A DNA stretch of 64,000 bases from Acinetobacter sp. ANC 4805 (GTDB lineage Bacteria; Pseudomonadota; Gammaproteobacteria; Pseudomonadales; Moraxellaceae): assembly GCF_022549495.1 (NCBI RefSeq), contig NZ_JAKZGD010000008.1, positions 98,556-162,555 of the forward strand. Direction: 5' to 3'. The notes below the pieces were generated by a model. That model had not been told where the DNA came from and did no database searches. It saw only the letters and a list, made by a program, of their open reading frames with translations. Shown one piece after another: positions 17,796 to 25,884 of this stretch. Position numbers and translations under genes: made by a program. Positions within the stretch are counted from its first letter, which is position 1. Every line of letters begins with the position of its first letter.

Positions 17796-18706
17796 TAACT
17801 TTTACGGGTATCAGTTGCAACAGGTGTAGACGCTGCTGCGATATCCACTTTTGGCAAATACTCAGGCTTTAACACGCCTTGTAATTCACTAAATGGAATC
17901 ACCAACCGCGGTAAGCCCACCACATATGGACCTATTTCATATTCACCATATTGTAGAATTAGACCTTGCTCTCCCAATAAAAAGTTATCGGTCACTTGGA
18001 ACTGCCATGCCTGTTCATATTCTTCAGGATTATTCGCAAGCTTGGCATCAACAATCCAGACTTTAAACGCATCATGTGCCAACTTATCCAATTTTGCCTT
18101 TTGTTTTGGCAACAATAGATCATGCAATTGCACCTGCTTCTGATGTGCTAAATCAAAGTTATAGTAACGTTGCGACGTTGAACCATGCGCTCCTCCAAGA
18201 TAACTACTGCTATTCAATACCACAGTTGCGAGCTTGCCTTTCGGTTGTAAAATCTTTGGCTTAATCATCAAACTGATTTGATGACTACTGCTCAAAGCCT
18301 TCAGCTCTTCATCAATCTTTATAAATGAATTGGCATATCGTTGAGCTTGGATATCTAAACTTTGCTTTTGTTCATTGGTCTGTGGGGTTGATACAACCGA
18401 ATCATCAGCACCAACCACATCGAGTATTTTACTGAGTTGATCTAGAATCTGCTGATCCAATAATTGATCAATAAATGGGAAATTGGTTTGCAAACGTTCA
18501 ACGGTAAAATCAGGGCAAGTATTGCCCTTACACTCAGGCAGCGTCACTTGTAATTTGACAGTTTCGCCACGTAAAGTGGGTTCGGTTGGCTGTACAACAG
18601 GTGGGTCTTGTGGTTTATCCTCTGGCGTTTTAGGTTCTGATTTCGGTTGGCATGCTGTAAGTAAAATGGCACAAGCAAGAATGCTATATTTATAAAATGT
18701 TTTCAT
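17795..18706 (-). CDS. DUF3298/RsiV-like lipoprotein
   Basis: About 303 aa. The start is set at 18706 because MKTFYKYSILACAILLTACQ is a lipoprotein signal with lipobox LTAC; a longer frame to 18736 would spoil the signal. A Pro/Glu-rich linker follows, then a domain with LNSSSYLGGAHGSTSQRYYN and LGEQGLILQYGEYEIGPY, characteristic of the DUF4163/DUF3298 periplasmic family related to RsiV and to lysozyme-sensing proteins. It is coupled to tatD downstream. The next upstream gene is a diverged paralogue. Confidence 0.8.
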   Translation of the reverse strand: MKTFYKYSILACAILLTACQPKSEPKTPEDKPQDPPVVQPTEPTLRGETVKLQVTLPECKGNTCPDFTVERLQTNFPFIDQLLDQQILDQLSKILDVVGADDSVVSTPQTNEQKQSLDIQAQRYANSFIKIDEELKALSSSHQISLMIKPKILQPKGKLATVVLNSSSYLGGAHGSTSQRYYNFDLAHQKQVQLHDLLLPKQKAKLDKLAHDAFKVWIVDAKLANNPEEYEQAWQFQVTDNFLLGEQGLILQYGEYEIGPYVVGLPRLVIPFSELQGVLKPEYLPKVDIAAASTPVATDTRKS

Positions 18707-18825
18707 CTGAAACCCATACGCATTGTTATTACACAAGATTTTTAGATGCTATCGAACTTAATGCAAAACCGCTACAAGCACATGCAATTTCTATACGAAA
18801 TTCAGGAAACTTTGCCTTACACAGA

Positions 18826-19653
18826 CTAAAACATTTGTTGATAAATTTCAGGTTGTAAGATTTGTTTACTTTGCTCGATTGTTAAATAAATATCCAACTG
18901 TGGCGCATCTTTACTGATTTCATTGGCACGATAATGTAAACCAATTCCTTCACCATCAAAGAACCAGTCTGCTTGCCCCCAATACAATTTTTTCGGTACT
19001 TGTTTTTTAACTTCCGAAGATTGCTTCTCAATCCACTGTTGATAATGCGTTTGGATAATATCATTCAAGACATTTTGCTGATTTTTTTGTATGACATCAA
19101 GCATGGTAAGGTTCTTCTGTAACTTACGATCTGCCACAAAGAAATAGAAACGGTCTTTAACCGCAATATCTTCTTGTTGGGCATCGACACCAACTTGCAA
19201 CAAAATATATTGATTGCGCTGTGATGCAATGCGTGTACTGACATGCAACTCATACGCTTTATTTCTTGAATATTTATCTTGCCATTCATCAGACTTTTTC
19301 ACATAGGCATTCACTGCTTGTTGAAGTGTTAGATTTTTATTCTGCTCAATCTGCTGTTGTATGACATTGGCCTGATTTTTTGCAATCCAACCATTTAACC
19401 ATTCATCTTGGGTCTTAATGGTTTGAATATCCACATCAATACAGTTCTTCTTTTCACAGAATGGTAATGCGTAATCAGCCTTAGCTTCTTGCATATTGAG
19501 GTAGGGTAAAACCTCTGCTTTTTCAGCGTGTGCGCTCTGCTCGGTTGCTGATTTTTCTGAATTATTGTCCTTTTGCTTAGGATGATCACAAGCAGTTAAA
19601 GCCAACATTCCAATCATTATACTGACAGCAAAAAGTGGTCTTAAAGTGTTCAT
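18826..19653 (-). CDS. Lipoprotein, diverged paralogue of the DUF3298-like neighbour
   Basis: 275 aa with signal MNTLRPLFAVSIMIGMLALTAC and lipobox LTAC. The mature part parallels the next gene: LPFCEKKNCIDVDIQTIKT matches LPECKGNTCPDFTVERLQT, and WFFDGEGIGLHYRANEI matches FLLGEQGLILQYGEYEI. The Gly-Gly-Ala-His-Gly loop of the neighbour is missing here. The pair probably arose by duplication. Both are predicted to be anchored in the outer membrane facing the periplasm. The function is unknown. Confidence 0.75.
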   Translation of the reverse strand: MNTLRPLFAVSIMIGMLALTACDHPKQKDNNSEKSATEQSAHAEKAEVLPYLNMQEAKADYALPFCEKKNCIDVDIQTIKTQDEWLNGWIAKNQANVIQQQIEQNKNLTLQQAVNAYVKKSDEWQDKYSRNKAYELHVSTRIASQRNQYILLQVGVDAQQEDIAVKDRFYFFVADRKLQKNLTMLDVIQKNQQNVLNDIIQTHYQQWIEKQSSEVKKQVPKKLYWGQADWFFDGEGIGLHYRANEISKDAPQLDIYLTIEQSKQILQPEIYQQMF

Positions 19654-19671
19654 CTCATCATCCTTTATTTT

Positions 19672-19815
19672 AATCCCTCCCTTACGCTGCTACAATCGCA
19701 GCTCACCCTTTATAAAAGGGAGGAGCATCACGAATCTAAATAATGATAGAACTCATGAAAAAGTCCCTCTTTTATAAAGATGGGTGAGGAGCGTTAAAGC
19801 TCCGCAAGGGAGATT
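19672..19815. repeat. Imperfect palindromic intergenic repeat (MITE/REP-like)
   Basis: The left end AATCCCTCCCTTACG and the right end CCGCAAGGGAGATT are near inverted copies, and the match continues inward (CACCCTTTATAAAAGGGAGG against CCCTCTTTTATAAAGATGGG). The element is about 144 bp and abuts the prfC stop. A related AATCTCCCC-type palindrome lies at 50752-50829, so a dispersed repeat family is likely. It can fold as a long hairpin after prfC. Confidence 0.65.
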
Positions 19816-21405
19816 CTAGTGTTCGCGTGTGTTACGGAACTGAATATCAGGCCAGCGCTCTTGCATCAACTGCAAGTTTACACGGCTTGGTGCTAAATAC
19901 GTTAAGTGACCACCACCATCAACAGACAATTGATCATGTGCTTTTTTCTTAAATTCATTGAAAATCTTTTCATCATCACAATGCACCCAACGTACAGTAT
20001 GCACACTCACTGGCTCATAAATACAGTCGACTTTGTATTCTTCTTTCAAACGATAAGCGACCACATCAAACTGTAGCACCCCTACCGCACCGACAATGAG
20101 ATCGTTACTCATTTGTGGCATGAATACCTGAGTTGCACCTTCTTCAGATAACTCTTTCAGACCTTTTTGTAATTGCTTAGATTTCAAAGGATCACGTAAA
20201 CGCACACGGCGGAACATTTCAGGAGCAAAGTGTGGAATCCCCGTGAAATGTAATTTTTCACCACTGGTGAACGTATCTCCGATCTGGATTGTACCGTGGT
20301 TATGCAGACCAATGATGTCGCCTGGCCACGCTTCTTCGAGATGCTCACGCTCGCCTGCAAGGAAAGTTAATGCATCACTAATACGTACATCTTTACCAAT
20401 ACGCACATGATTCATTTTCAAACCTTTTTCATATTTACCTGAGCAAATACGCATAAAGGCAATACGGTCACGGTGTTTAGGATCCATATTGGCTTGAATC
20501 TTAAATACAAAACCTGTGAAACCTTCTTCATTGGCATCTACGATACGTTCTTGAGTTGGATGCGCTTTAGGTTCTGGTGCCCAGTTGATAAATGCATCAA
20601 GCACGTGATCAACGGCGAAGTTACCCAATGCTGTACCAAACAGTACAGGCGTTTGTTTACCTTGTAAGAACAACTCACGGTCAAGTGGCTCATTTGCCAT
20701 TTGTACGAGTTCAAGTGATTCTTCAAAAGATGCCCAAGCTAATTCACCCACTTTTTCACGAATATCGGCATGATCATAGCCATCACGCACTTCAATATCG
20801 GTAATGGTTGAACCGAAGCCCGCTTTATAAACATAAAGTTTATTCTCAAGTAAATGATATACGCCTGCAAAGTCACGCCCCATACCGAGCGGCCATGTGA
20901 GTGGAACACAGCGAATATTCAAGACATTTTCAATTTCATCGAGCAACTCTAATGGCTCGCGAATTTCGCGGTCCATTTTGTTGACGAATGAAATGATCGG
21001 TGTATCGCGCATACGACACACTTCCATCAATTTAATGGTACGTTCTTCAACACCTTTTGCACCATCAATCACCATCAGTGCAGAATCGACCGCCGTTAAA
21101 GTACGATAAGTATCTTCCGAGAAATCTTCATGTCCCGGTGTATCAAGAAGATTAATGGTGTGCTTTTTATATGGAAATTGCATAACTGACGTTGTAATCG
21201 AAATACCACGTTCTTTTTCCATTTCCATCCAGTCAGATGTTGCCGCGCGATCAGACTTACGGCTTTTTACCATCCCCGCAACCTGAATCGCTTTACCCCA
21301 TAACAAAAGTTTTTCTGTCATGGTGGTTTTACCCGCATCGGGGTGGGAAATGATCGCAAAGGTACGTCGTTGGGCAACTTGTGCCGCTAATTCATCTTTA
21401 AACAT
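19816..21405 (-). CDS. prfC: Peptide chain release factor 3
   Basis: A 529-aa translational GTPase that recycles RF1/RF2 from the ribosome. G1 [13 protein letters not shown]3 DTPGHEDF and G4 NKMDRE are all visible near the N terminus, with the RF3-specific C-terminal domain intact. The ATG at 21405 is preferred over the TTG at 21414, because it gives the usual length (529 aa). Three TATGTAC repeats lie just upstream. It is a single gene followed by the palindromic repeat. Confidence 0.95.
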   Translation of the reverse strand: MFKDELAAQVAQRRTFAIISHPDAGKTTMTEKLLLWGKAIQVAGMVKSRKSDRAATSDWMEMEKERGISITTSVMQFPYKKHTINLLDTPGHEDFSEDTYRTLTAVDSALMVIDGAKGVEERTIKLMEVCRMRDTPIISFVNKMDREIREPLELLDEIENVLNIRCVPLTWPLGMGRDFAGVYHLLENKLYVYKAGFGSTITDIEVRDGYDHADIREKVGELAWASFEESLELVQMANEPLDRELFLQGKQTPVLFGTALGNFAVDHVLDAFINWAPEPKAHPTQERIVDANEEGFTGFVFKIQANMDPKHRDRIAFMRICSGKYEKGLKMNHVRIGKDVRISDALTFLAGEREHLEEAWPGDIIGLHNHGTIQIGDTFTSGEKLHFTGIPHFAPEMFRRVRLRDPLKSKQLQKGLKELSEEGATQVFMPQMSNDLIVGAVGVLQFDVVAYRLKEEYKVDCIYEPVSVHTVRWVHCDDEKIFNEFKKKAHDQLSVDGGGHLTYLAPSRVNLQLMQERWPDIQFRNTREH

Positions 21406-21798
21406 GAGAAACAATCTTCAATATGTACGCAGTTATGTACACATTTCTTAATATGTACCTTAACTGAAAAAGTGATAATTCAAAATTGGCGCAATTGTAG
21501 CAGATTTATAAGTTGTGTTTTATGGATTGTTGATATGTCCTAAGTTATCCACTGTTCAGCCCAGTTATACTTTACATATCCCCAACTATGCTTTTCTAGT
21601 ATAGCTTCAACGATATGAAGCAACTCGAATAACCACTTCTGAGCAATCAAAATTAAGCTAAATAGAACGATTTAAAAATTCGTAATAAGTCAAAAAAATA
21701 TCACTTCATCGTAATGCAATTCACACTTTGCGCAATTAGGTGTAACTTAGTAGATGAGCAATCCCTGTTTATGATAAAAATATTGGGGCAGTGAAAAA
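21406..21798. promoter_or_regulatory. prfC/GGDEF divergent intergenic region with TATGTAC repeats
   Basis: A 393-bp region between divergent genes. TATGTAC occurs three times within 37 bp (21422-21428, 21434-21440, 21452-21458), just upstream of prfC. The rest is AT-rich and without a visible gene. The repeats may be operator sites or part of a structured leader. Confidence 0.4.
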
Positions 21799-23028
21799 AT
21801 GAAATTAAAAGCATCTACGCTATTGAGATTAAAACAAAATGATCTATTGATTTCTCGTGGTCTCAATTTAGTTCAATTTCCAAAAGAATTAGAAGCCATC
21901 TATAAAGATCAATATAGAAATGGTGCTGCTCATGAATTTCGTTATCGTGCCCCCATCATTTTAGGACTCTATTCATATTTAAGCTTTGGTACATACCAAG
22001 CATTACCAACCACAGTGCGTGCAGAATGGATCGCTTTTTATGGTTGGGTTGGCATTATCATTGCTATCGCATGGTTTCTTGCTTTTATCCCGACAATGAA
22101 TAAATGGTTTGACCATTATGTTGGTTTCGGGTCAATGGCTGCTGTTGCGCTTACTTTCACATTAATCAATGTCTTAGATCACGGTCAAAATAATGTATTG
22201 TTTCATGCGGCAATGATGTATGCCGTTGTAATCATTTATGGTTTTGTGGGGATGAAATTTTATACTGCTATGATTGCAGGTTGGTGTGGTGGTTTAATTG
22301 GTATCGTTATCAGCACATGGCTGAATGGTTCTATTGATTGGATTTTTTTAAATCGAACTTATACTTTTAGTAGTTTCCTTGGCATGGCATTGGCTTATGC
22401 CATAGATCGGCAACATCGAGAAAACTATTTGCAAAATTGTATGATCGAGTTAAACCGACTCGAACTCATGCGCCAAGCACAACAGCTTTCTATTCTATCG
22501 CATCAAGATCCGTTAACAGGTCTAGCAAATCGACGCTACCTAGATGAAGTACTTGAGATTGAATGGAATCGTGCAATGCGTCATCAAACACCCATTACAA
22601 TTATGATGATTGATATTGATTACTTTAAGTTATATAACGATAGCTTAGGACATCTCCAAGGTGACCAATGTTTAAAGCGAATTTCTATTCTTCTAAGCTC
22701 AATTTCCTCACGTAGTGATGATCTTGCAGCTCGTTATGGTGGCGAAGAATTTTTACTGTTATTTGCGATGACAAATCAAGATCAAGCTTTGATACAAGCA
22801 CAACGCTTGATGGAATTGATACGAAATATTGGAATTATTCATCCTCAAAGTAATGTCTCAAAGCATGTCACTGTAAGTGTTGGCGTTGCAACCACGATTC
22901 CTCATTTAAATGACAACCTTTCAGAATTTATTGCACAAGCAGATCACGCACTATACATCGCGAAAAGTAATGGTCGAAATCAGTATCACCTGACCACGAC
23001 CTATCATGAAATTCACGAAGTAATGTAA
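21799..23028 (+). CDS. Membrane diguanylate cyclase (GGDEF)
   Basis: A 409-aa protein with a hydrophobic N-terminal half (about 50-215, probably five to six membrane helices) and a C-terminal GGDEF domain that makes c-di-GMP from two GTP. The active site is RYGGEEF (about 313-319). An RSDD motif five residues before it matches the RxxD product-inhibition site. HQDPLTGLANRRYLDE marks the domain start. No EAL domain is attached. It is a single gene. The membrane sensor type is not recognised. Confidence 0.92.
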   Translation: MKLKASTLLRLKQNDLLISRGLNLVQFPKELEAIYKDQYRNGAAHEFRYRAPIILGLYSYLSFGTYQALPTTVRAEWIAFYGWVGIIIAIAWFLAFIPTMNKWFDHYVGFGSMAAVALTFTLINVLDHGQNNVLFHAAMMYAVVIIYGFVGMKFYTAMIAGWCGGLIGIVISTWLNGSIDWIFLNRTYTFSSFLGMALAYAIDRQHRENYLQNCMIELNRLELMRQAQQLSILSHQDPLTGLANRRYLDEVLEIEWNRAMRHQTPITIMMIDIDYFKLYNDSLGHLQGDQCLKRISILLSSISSRSDDLAARYGGEEFLLLFAMTNQDQALIQAQRLMELIRNIGIIHPQSNVSKHVTVSVGVATTIPHLNDNLSEFIAQADHALYIAKSNGRNQYHLTTTYHEIHEVM

Positions 23029-23275
23029 TCCTATTAAAAATCTCATCTATTATTCAGCGTTCAATGTGTATGTAATACGTACTTATCATATACACACACT
23101 AAAAATATCTATTGCCATTCAACAAGATACCACTGAATGCAGCATTGAGACGTGCGCCAGCTGACCACAGTTGCTGGAATATCTTCTGTGGTCACTACGG
23201 TGATTTTAAATACACCTATATCACCTTTTTATCATTATGGAATATACCACCCCTTCACAGACGCTTAACCATGTT

Positions 23276-23899
23276 TTATTGCAGTAATAACCACTGAGTA
23301 TTCAGAAACTTCTGTTCAGAACCCCATGGTGTTGTATGAATTTCGGTAGCAGACTCGATGAGCTTAAAGCCTTTTCCGAGTCTCTGTGCTAACTTTTCAA
23401 CACTGTAACGCTCTACAGGCAAACCACTACATTGTGTTGGGCCATCTTCAGCAAAAGTAGATATGATCAACACCCCATTTGGCTTCAATGCATGACGTAC
23501 ATTTTGTAAATATTGTGCTTGTTGTTCCTCTTTCACCATAAAATGAAATACAGCTCGATCATGCCATAAATCAAAGCGTTGAGCTTCTAATTCCACGGTA
23601 CAAATATCAGCAACTTGCCATTGAATATGACGAGCATCCAACCCTTTATCAATCAATCTTGCTTGTGTTGTCTTTAATGCAGTCTCAGATAAATCAAGCA
23701 CATATAGATTTTTATAACCTGCCTCAATCAGCTGATCAATTAACAGTGATGCACCACTTCCAACATCAATCAGCTCTGCATCCAGTGATAAATTCTGAGA
23801 CCGAATCAATTCCAGTGTTTTTTCAGCCTGCTGCTGATACCAACTCACTTGATCAGGCTGCTTCGATTGATAAACATCTTCCCAATAATTATTGCTCAT
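23276..23899 (-). CDS. Class I SAM-dependent methyltransferase
   Basis: A 207-aa Rossmann-fold methyltransferase. Motif I is LIDVGSGASLLIDQL (about 43-57), followed by the acidic end of strand 2 in LYVLDLSE and motif IV-like WHDRAVFHFM. It begins with WEDVYQSKQPDQVSWYQ, a signature of the small TehB/thiopurine-methyltransferase-like group. The substrate is unknown. Its start overlaps the MarR gene stop by 4 bp, so the two form one operon. Confidence 0.88.
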   Translation of the reverse strand: MSNNYWEDVYQSKQPDQVSWYQQQAEKTLELIRSQNLSLDAELIDVGSGASLLIDQLIEAGYKNLYVLDLSETALKTTQARLIDKGLDARHIQWQVADICTVELEAQRFDLWHDRAVFHFMVKEEQQAQYLQNVRHALKPNGVLIISTFAEDGPTQCSGLPVERYSVEKLAQRLGKGFKLIESATEIHTTPWGSEQKFLNTQWLLLQ

Positions 23900-24351
23900 T
23901 TTAAATCCTTCTCAATTTTTGAAAGACATTCAACAGCTTGACCTAATAATCGATTCAATATTTGATATTCATCGTGCCCTAAACATTCTTCTAATTTTTG
24001 TTCAATGGTTTGATGAACTTCTACACCAATGCCAAACAATGACATGCCTGTATCAGAGAGTGAAACTTGTTTTTCTCGCCGATCTTGTTCCGAGTTCTCA
24101 ACCTCAACCCAACCATTTTCATCTGCTCTTTTTAACAACCGACTAGCTTCTTGTTTGGAGCATTCCAAAGTCTTTGCGATTTGAGTCAGTGTGCAGGGTC
24201 CTGACATTAGTGATGCAAAAAAAGCAAAGGGCAAAGATTTGACCTTACAGCGTTGTAAAGAAATTTTTTCCCCGATCCTCTTTACATCACAGGTTGCTTT
24301 CAACATGAGTAAAGTTGCAGATGGAGGTAGACCGTTATTCATTAAATCCAA
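23896..24351 (-). CDS. MarR family transcriptional regulator
   Basis: A 151-aa winged-helix regulator. The recognition region is TLTQIAKTLECSKQEASRLLKRADENGW, followed by the wing NSEQDRREKQVSLSDTG, the typical MarR hairpin. It is divergent from a two-gene unit. The shared promoter carries an 11-bp inverted repeat, a likely operator. Several Cys residues (C21, C35, C53, C64, C122) could in principle sense oxidants, but there is no evidence for that. Confidence 0.9.
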   Translation of the reverse strand: MDLMNNGLPPSATLLMLKATCDVKRIGEKISLQRCKVKSLPFAFFASLMSGPCTLTQIAKTLECSKQEASRLLKRADENGWVEVENSEQDRREKQVSLSDTGMSLFGIGVEVHQTIEQKLEECLGHDEYQILNRLLGQAVECLSKIEKDLK

Positions 24352-24372
24352 GAGAGACTCCCTTAATCTAGA

Positions 24373-24437
24373 AATTAGTACATAGTGTTGACAAATTTCA
24401 TTTTCAATTCTATTTTAGTCCACATCATGTACTAATT
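24373..24437 (+). promoter_or_regulatory. Promoter bracketed by an 11-bp inverted repeat (MarR operator candidate)
   Basis: AATTAGTACAT (24373-24383) and ATGTACTAATT (24427-24437) are perfect inverted arms. Between them a plus-strand promoter can be read: TTGACA (24388-24393), a 17-bp spacer and TATTTT (24411-24416). A regulator bound to both arms would cover the promoter. The natural candidate is the divergent MarR protein. Confidence 0.65.
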
Positions 24438-24455
24438 CAATTATGGGATCAAAAA

Positions 24456-24830
24456 ATGCAACCTTTAGTCTTTGTTTATAATGGTGACAGTGGTTTGATC
24501 AATGGTTTAATGCATTTGATGCACAAAGCCGTTTCTCCTGAAACTTACGAATGTCAGCTCTGTGCGATTGTTTATGATGGTGTACGCCAAAGTAAAGATT
24601 GGAAGAATTTTATTCATGAGCTAAACATTCAAGCTGAATACTTTCATAGAGACACCTTTATCAAAGCTTATGGAAACCTAGAAGCTGACTTACCTGCCAT
24701 ATTTTTTAAAACGCCAAATAAATCATTAGAACTAGTGATCAGTGCCTCAGACTTCGAATCCATAAAAACAATGGAACAATTACAGCAAAGAATTCAACAA
24801 CTTCTAACTAAGGCAGACTCAACAATATAA
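24456..24830 (+). CDS. 124-aa hypothetical protein
   Basis: Not recognised as a named family. The 124-aa cytoplasmic protein begins PLVFVYNGDSGLINGLMHLMHK and has ECQLCAIVYDG with a CXXC-like Cys pair (one residue short of canonical) near residue 30. The alternation of strands and helices is compatible with a thioredoxin-like or small alpha/beta fold. It is the first gene after the MarR-controlled promoter and lies 22 bp upstream of a predicted metal-dependent hydrolase, so the two are probably cotranscribed. Confidence 0.7.
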   Translation: MQPLVFVYNGDSGLINGLMHLMHKAVSPETYECQLCAIVYDGVRQSKDWKNFIHELNIQAEYFHRDTFIKAYGNLEADLPAIFFKTPNKSLELVISASDFESIKTMEQLQQRIQQLLTKADSTI

Positions 24831-24852
24831 AAGATCAAAATGGAGAATAAAA

Positions 24853-25668
24853 ATGAGTAGCTTAAAATCAAGTAAAGTGATTCCGAGACGGATGAACTTC
24901 CAATTTGCAGCAGATATTCCACGCTACTGGTTTGCAGGTGATCAGTTTAAAAGTATTTTAATGACTGCTTTTTCAGCCACACTCCCAGAAGGCGAACGTT
25001 TTTTTATTCGCAGCCTGAGATATTTCCAACCCATGATTAAAAATGCTGAATTACAAGCAGATGTTCGTGGTTTCATTGGTCAAGAAGCTCATCATGGCTA
25101 TGAACATGATGCTTTGAATACGCTCATGACCCATGCTGGAATGCCGACTCGATCTATTGAGGTTCTAGTTAAGAATTTTCTAGATTGGTACGCTAGACAT
25201 ATCTCTCCTGAAAGACAACTTGCGAAAACTGTTGCTTTAGAGCATTTCACTGCAATGTTTGGTGAAATGATTTTGCTACACCCTGAGATACTTGAAGGTG
25301 CACATCCACAAGTTAAAGAACTCTGGCTATGGCATGCCTTGGAAGAAGTTGAACATAAATCAGTGGCTTTCGATGTATATAAAGAACAAGTTGATAATGA
25401 ATGGATTCGCTTGTCAGAAATGATCGTGAATACTTTTACTTTTCTTGGTTTTTATAGCATTCATTATTTCCAATTGAGTCATCAAATTAATGATAAAACT
25501 GATTGGCATTCTATTTATCATGGCTGGCAATGGTTACTGGGTAAGAAAAGTGGCATCTTAACCAAGATTGGTAAACACTACCTTGAGTTTTACGATAAAG
25601 ACTTTCACCCTGATCAACGTAATACAGAAAACTTAGTTGAACATTGGAGACAAAAACTCAGTCTGTAA
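24853..25668 (+). CDS. Predicted metal-dependent hydrolase (PF10118 type)
   Basis: A 271-aa protein of the predicted metal-dependent hydrolase family PF10118. The helical bundle carries conserved Glu/His motifs: EGERFFIRSLR near 45-55, QEAHHGYEHD near 78, EHFTAMFGE near 130 and HALEEVEHKSVAFDVY near 165. These resemble ferritin-like di-iron ligands. The true substrate is unknown. It follows the 124-aa gene with a good AATGGAGAATAAAA ribosome binding site before ATG. MarR-regulated. Confidence 0.85.
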   Translation: MSSLKSSKVIPRRMNFQFAADIPRYWFAGDQFKSILMTAFSATLPEGERFFIRSLRYFQPMIKNAELQADVRGFIGQEAHHGYEHDALNTLMTHAGMPTRSIEVLVKNFLDWYARHISPERQLAKTVALEHFTAMFGEMILLHPEILEGAHPQVKELWLWHALEEVEHKSVAFDVYKEQVDNEWIRLSEMIVNTFTFLGFYSIHYFQLSHQINDKTDWHSIYHGWQWLLGKKSGILTKIGKHYLEFYDKDFHPDQRNTENLVEHWRQKLSL

Positions 25669-25835
25669 GCTAAAAGGGGCTTTTCCACACCATCGCCCCG
25701 ACTAAAGCTAAAAAGACTAAATTTCTTTTTAAAACAGGTATATTGGCATACACCCTGCTCAAATAAATTAAGACATTTGTATATTAACTTCGACCAATCT
25801 GACAAATAGTTGACTTATCAATTGAATTTGGGATT

Positions 25836-25854
25836 AAGAATCATTACTATTCTC
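25836..25854 (-). promoter_or_regulatory. Fur-box-like site upstream of the TonB receptor
   Basis: Read on the minus strand, 19 bp (GAGAATAGTAATGATTCTT) match the classical Fur consensus GATAATGATAATCATTATC at 13 positions by my count. The site lies about 31 bp before the receptor start, where a Fur repressor would block transcription when iron is plentiful. Confidence 0.45.
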
Positions 25855-25884
25855 ACAATTTTTCTCATATCTGAGTGAACGATT

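Noticed and set aside
19741..19815. Possible small RNA gene in the prfC 3' repeat
   Set aside because: The hairpin is explained by a palindromic repeat, and there is no promoter evidence.
23112..23297. 61-codon plus-strand frame after the GGDEF gene
   Set aside because: No ribosome binding site, poor composition and overlap with the methyltransferase 3' end; treated as chance.
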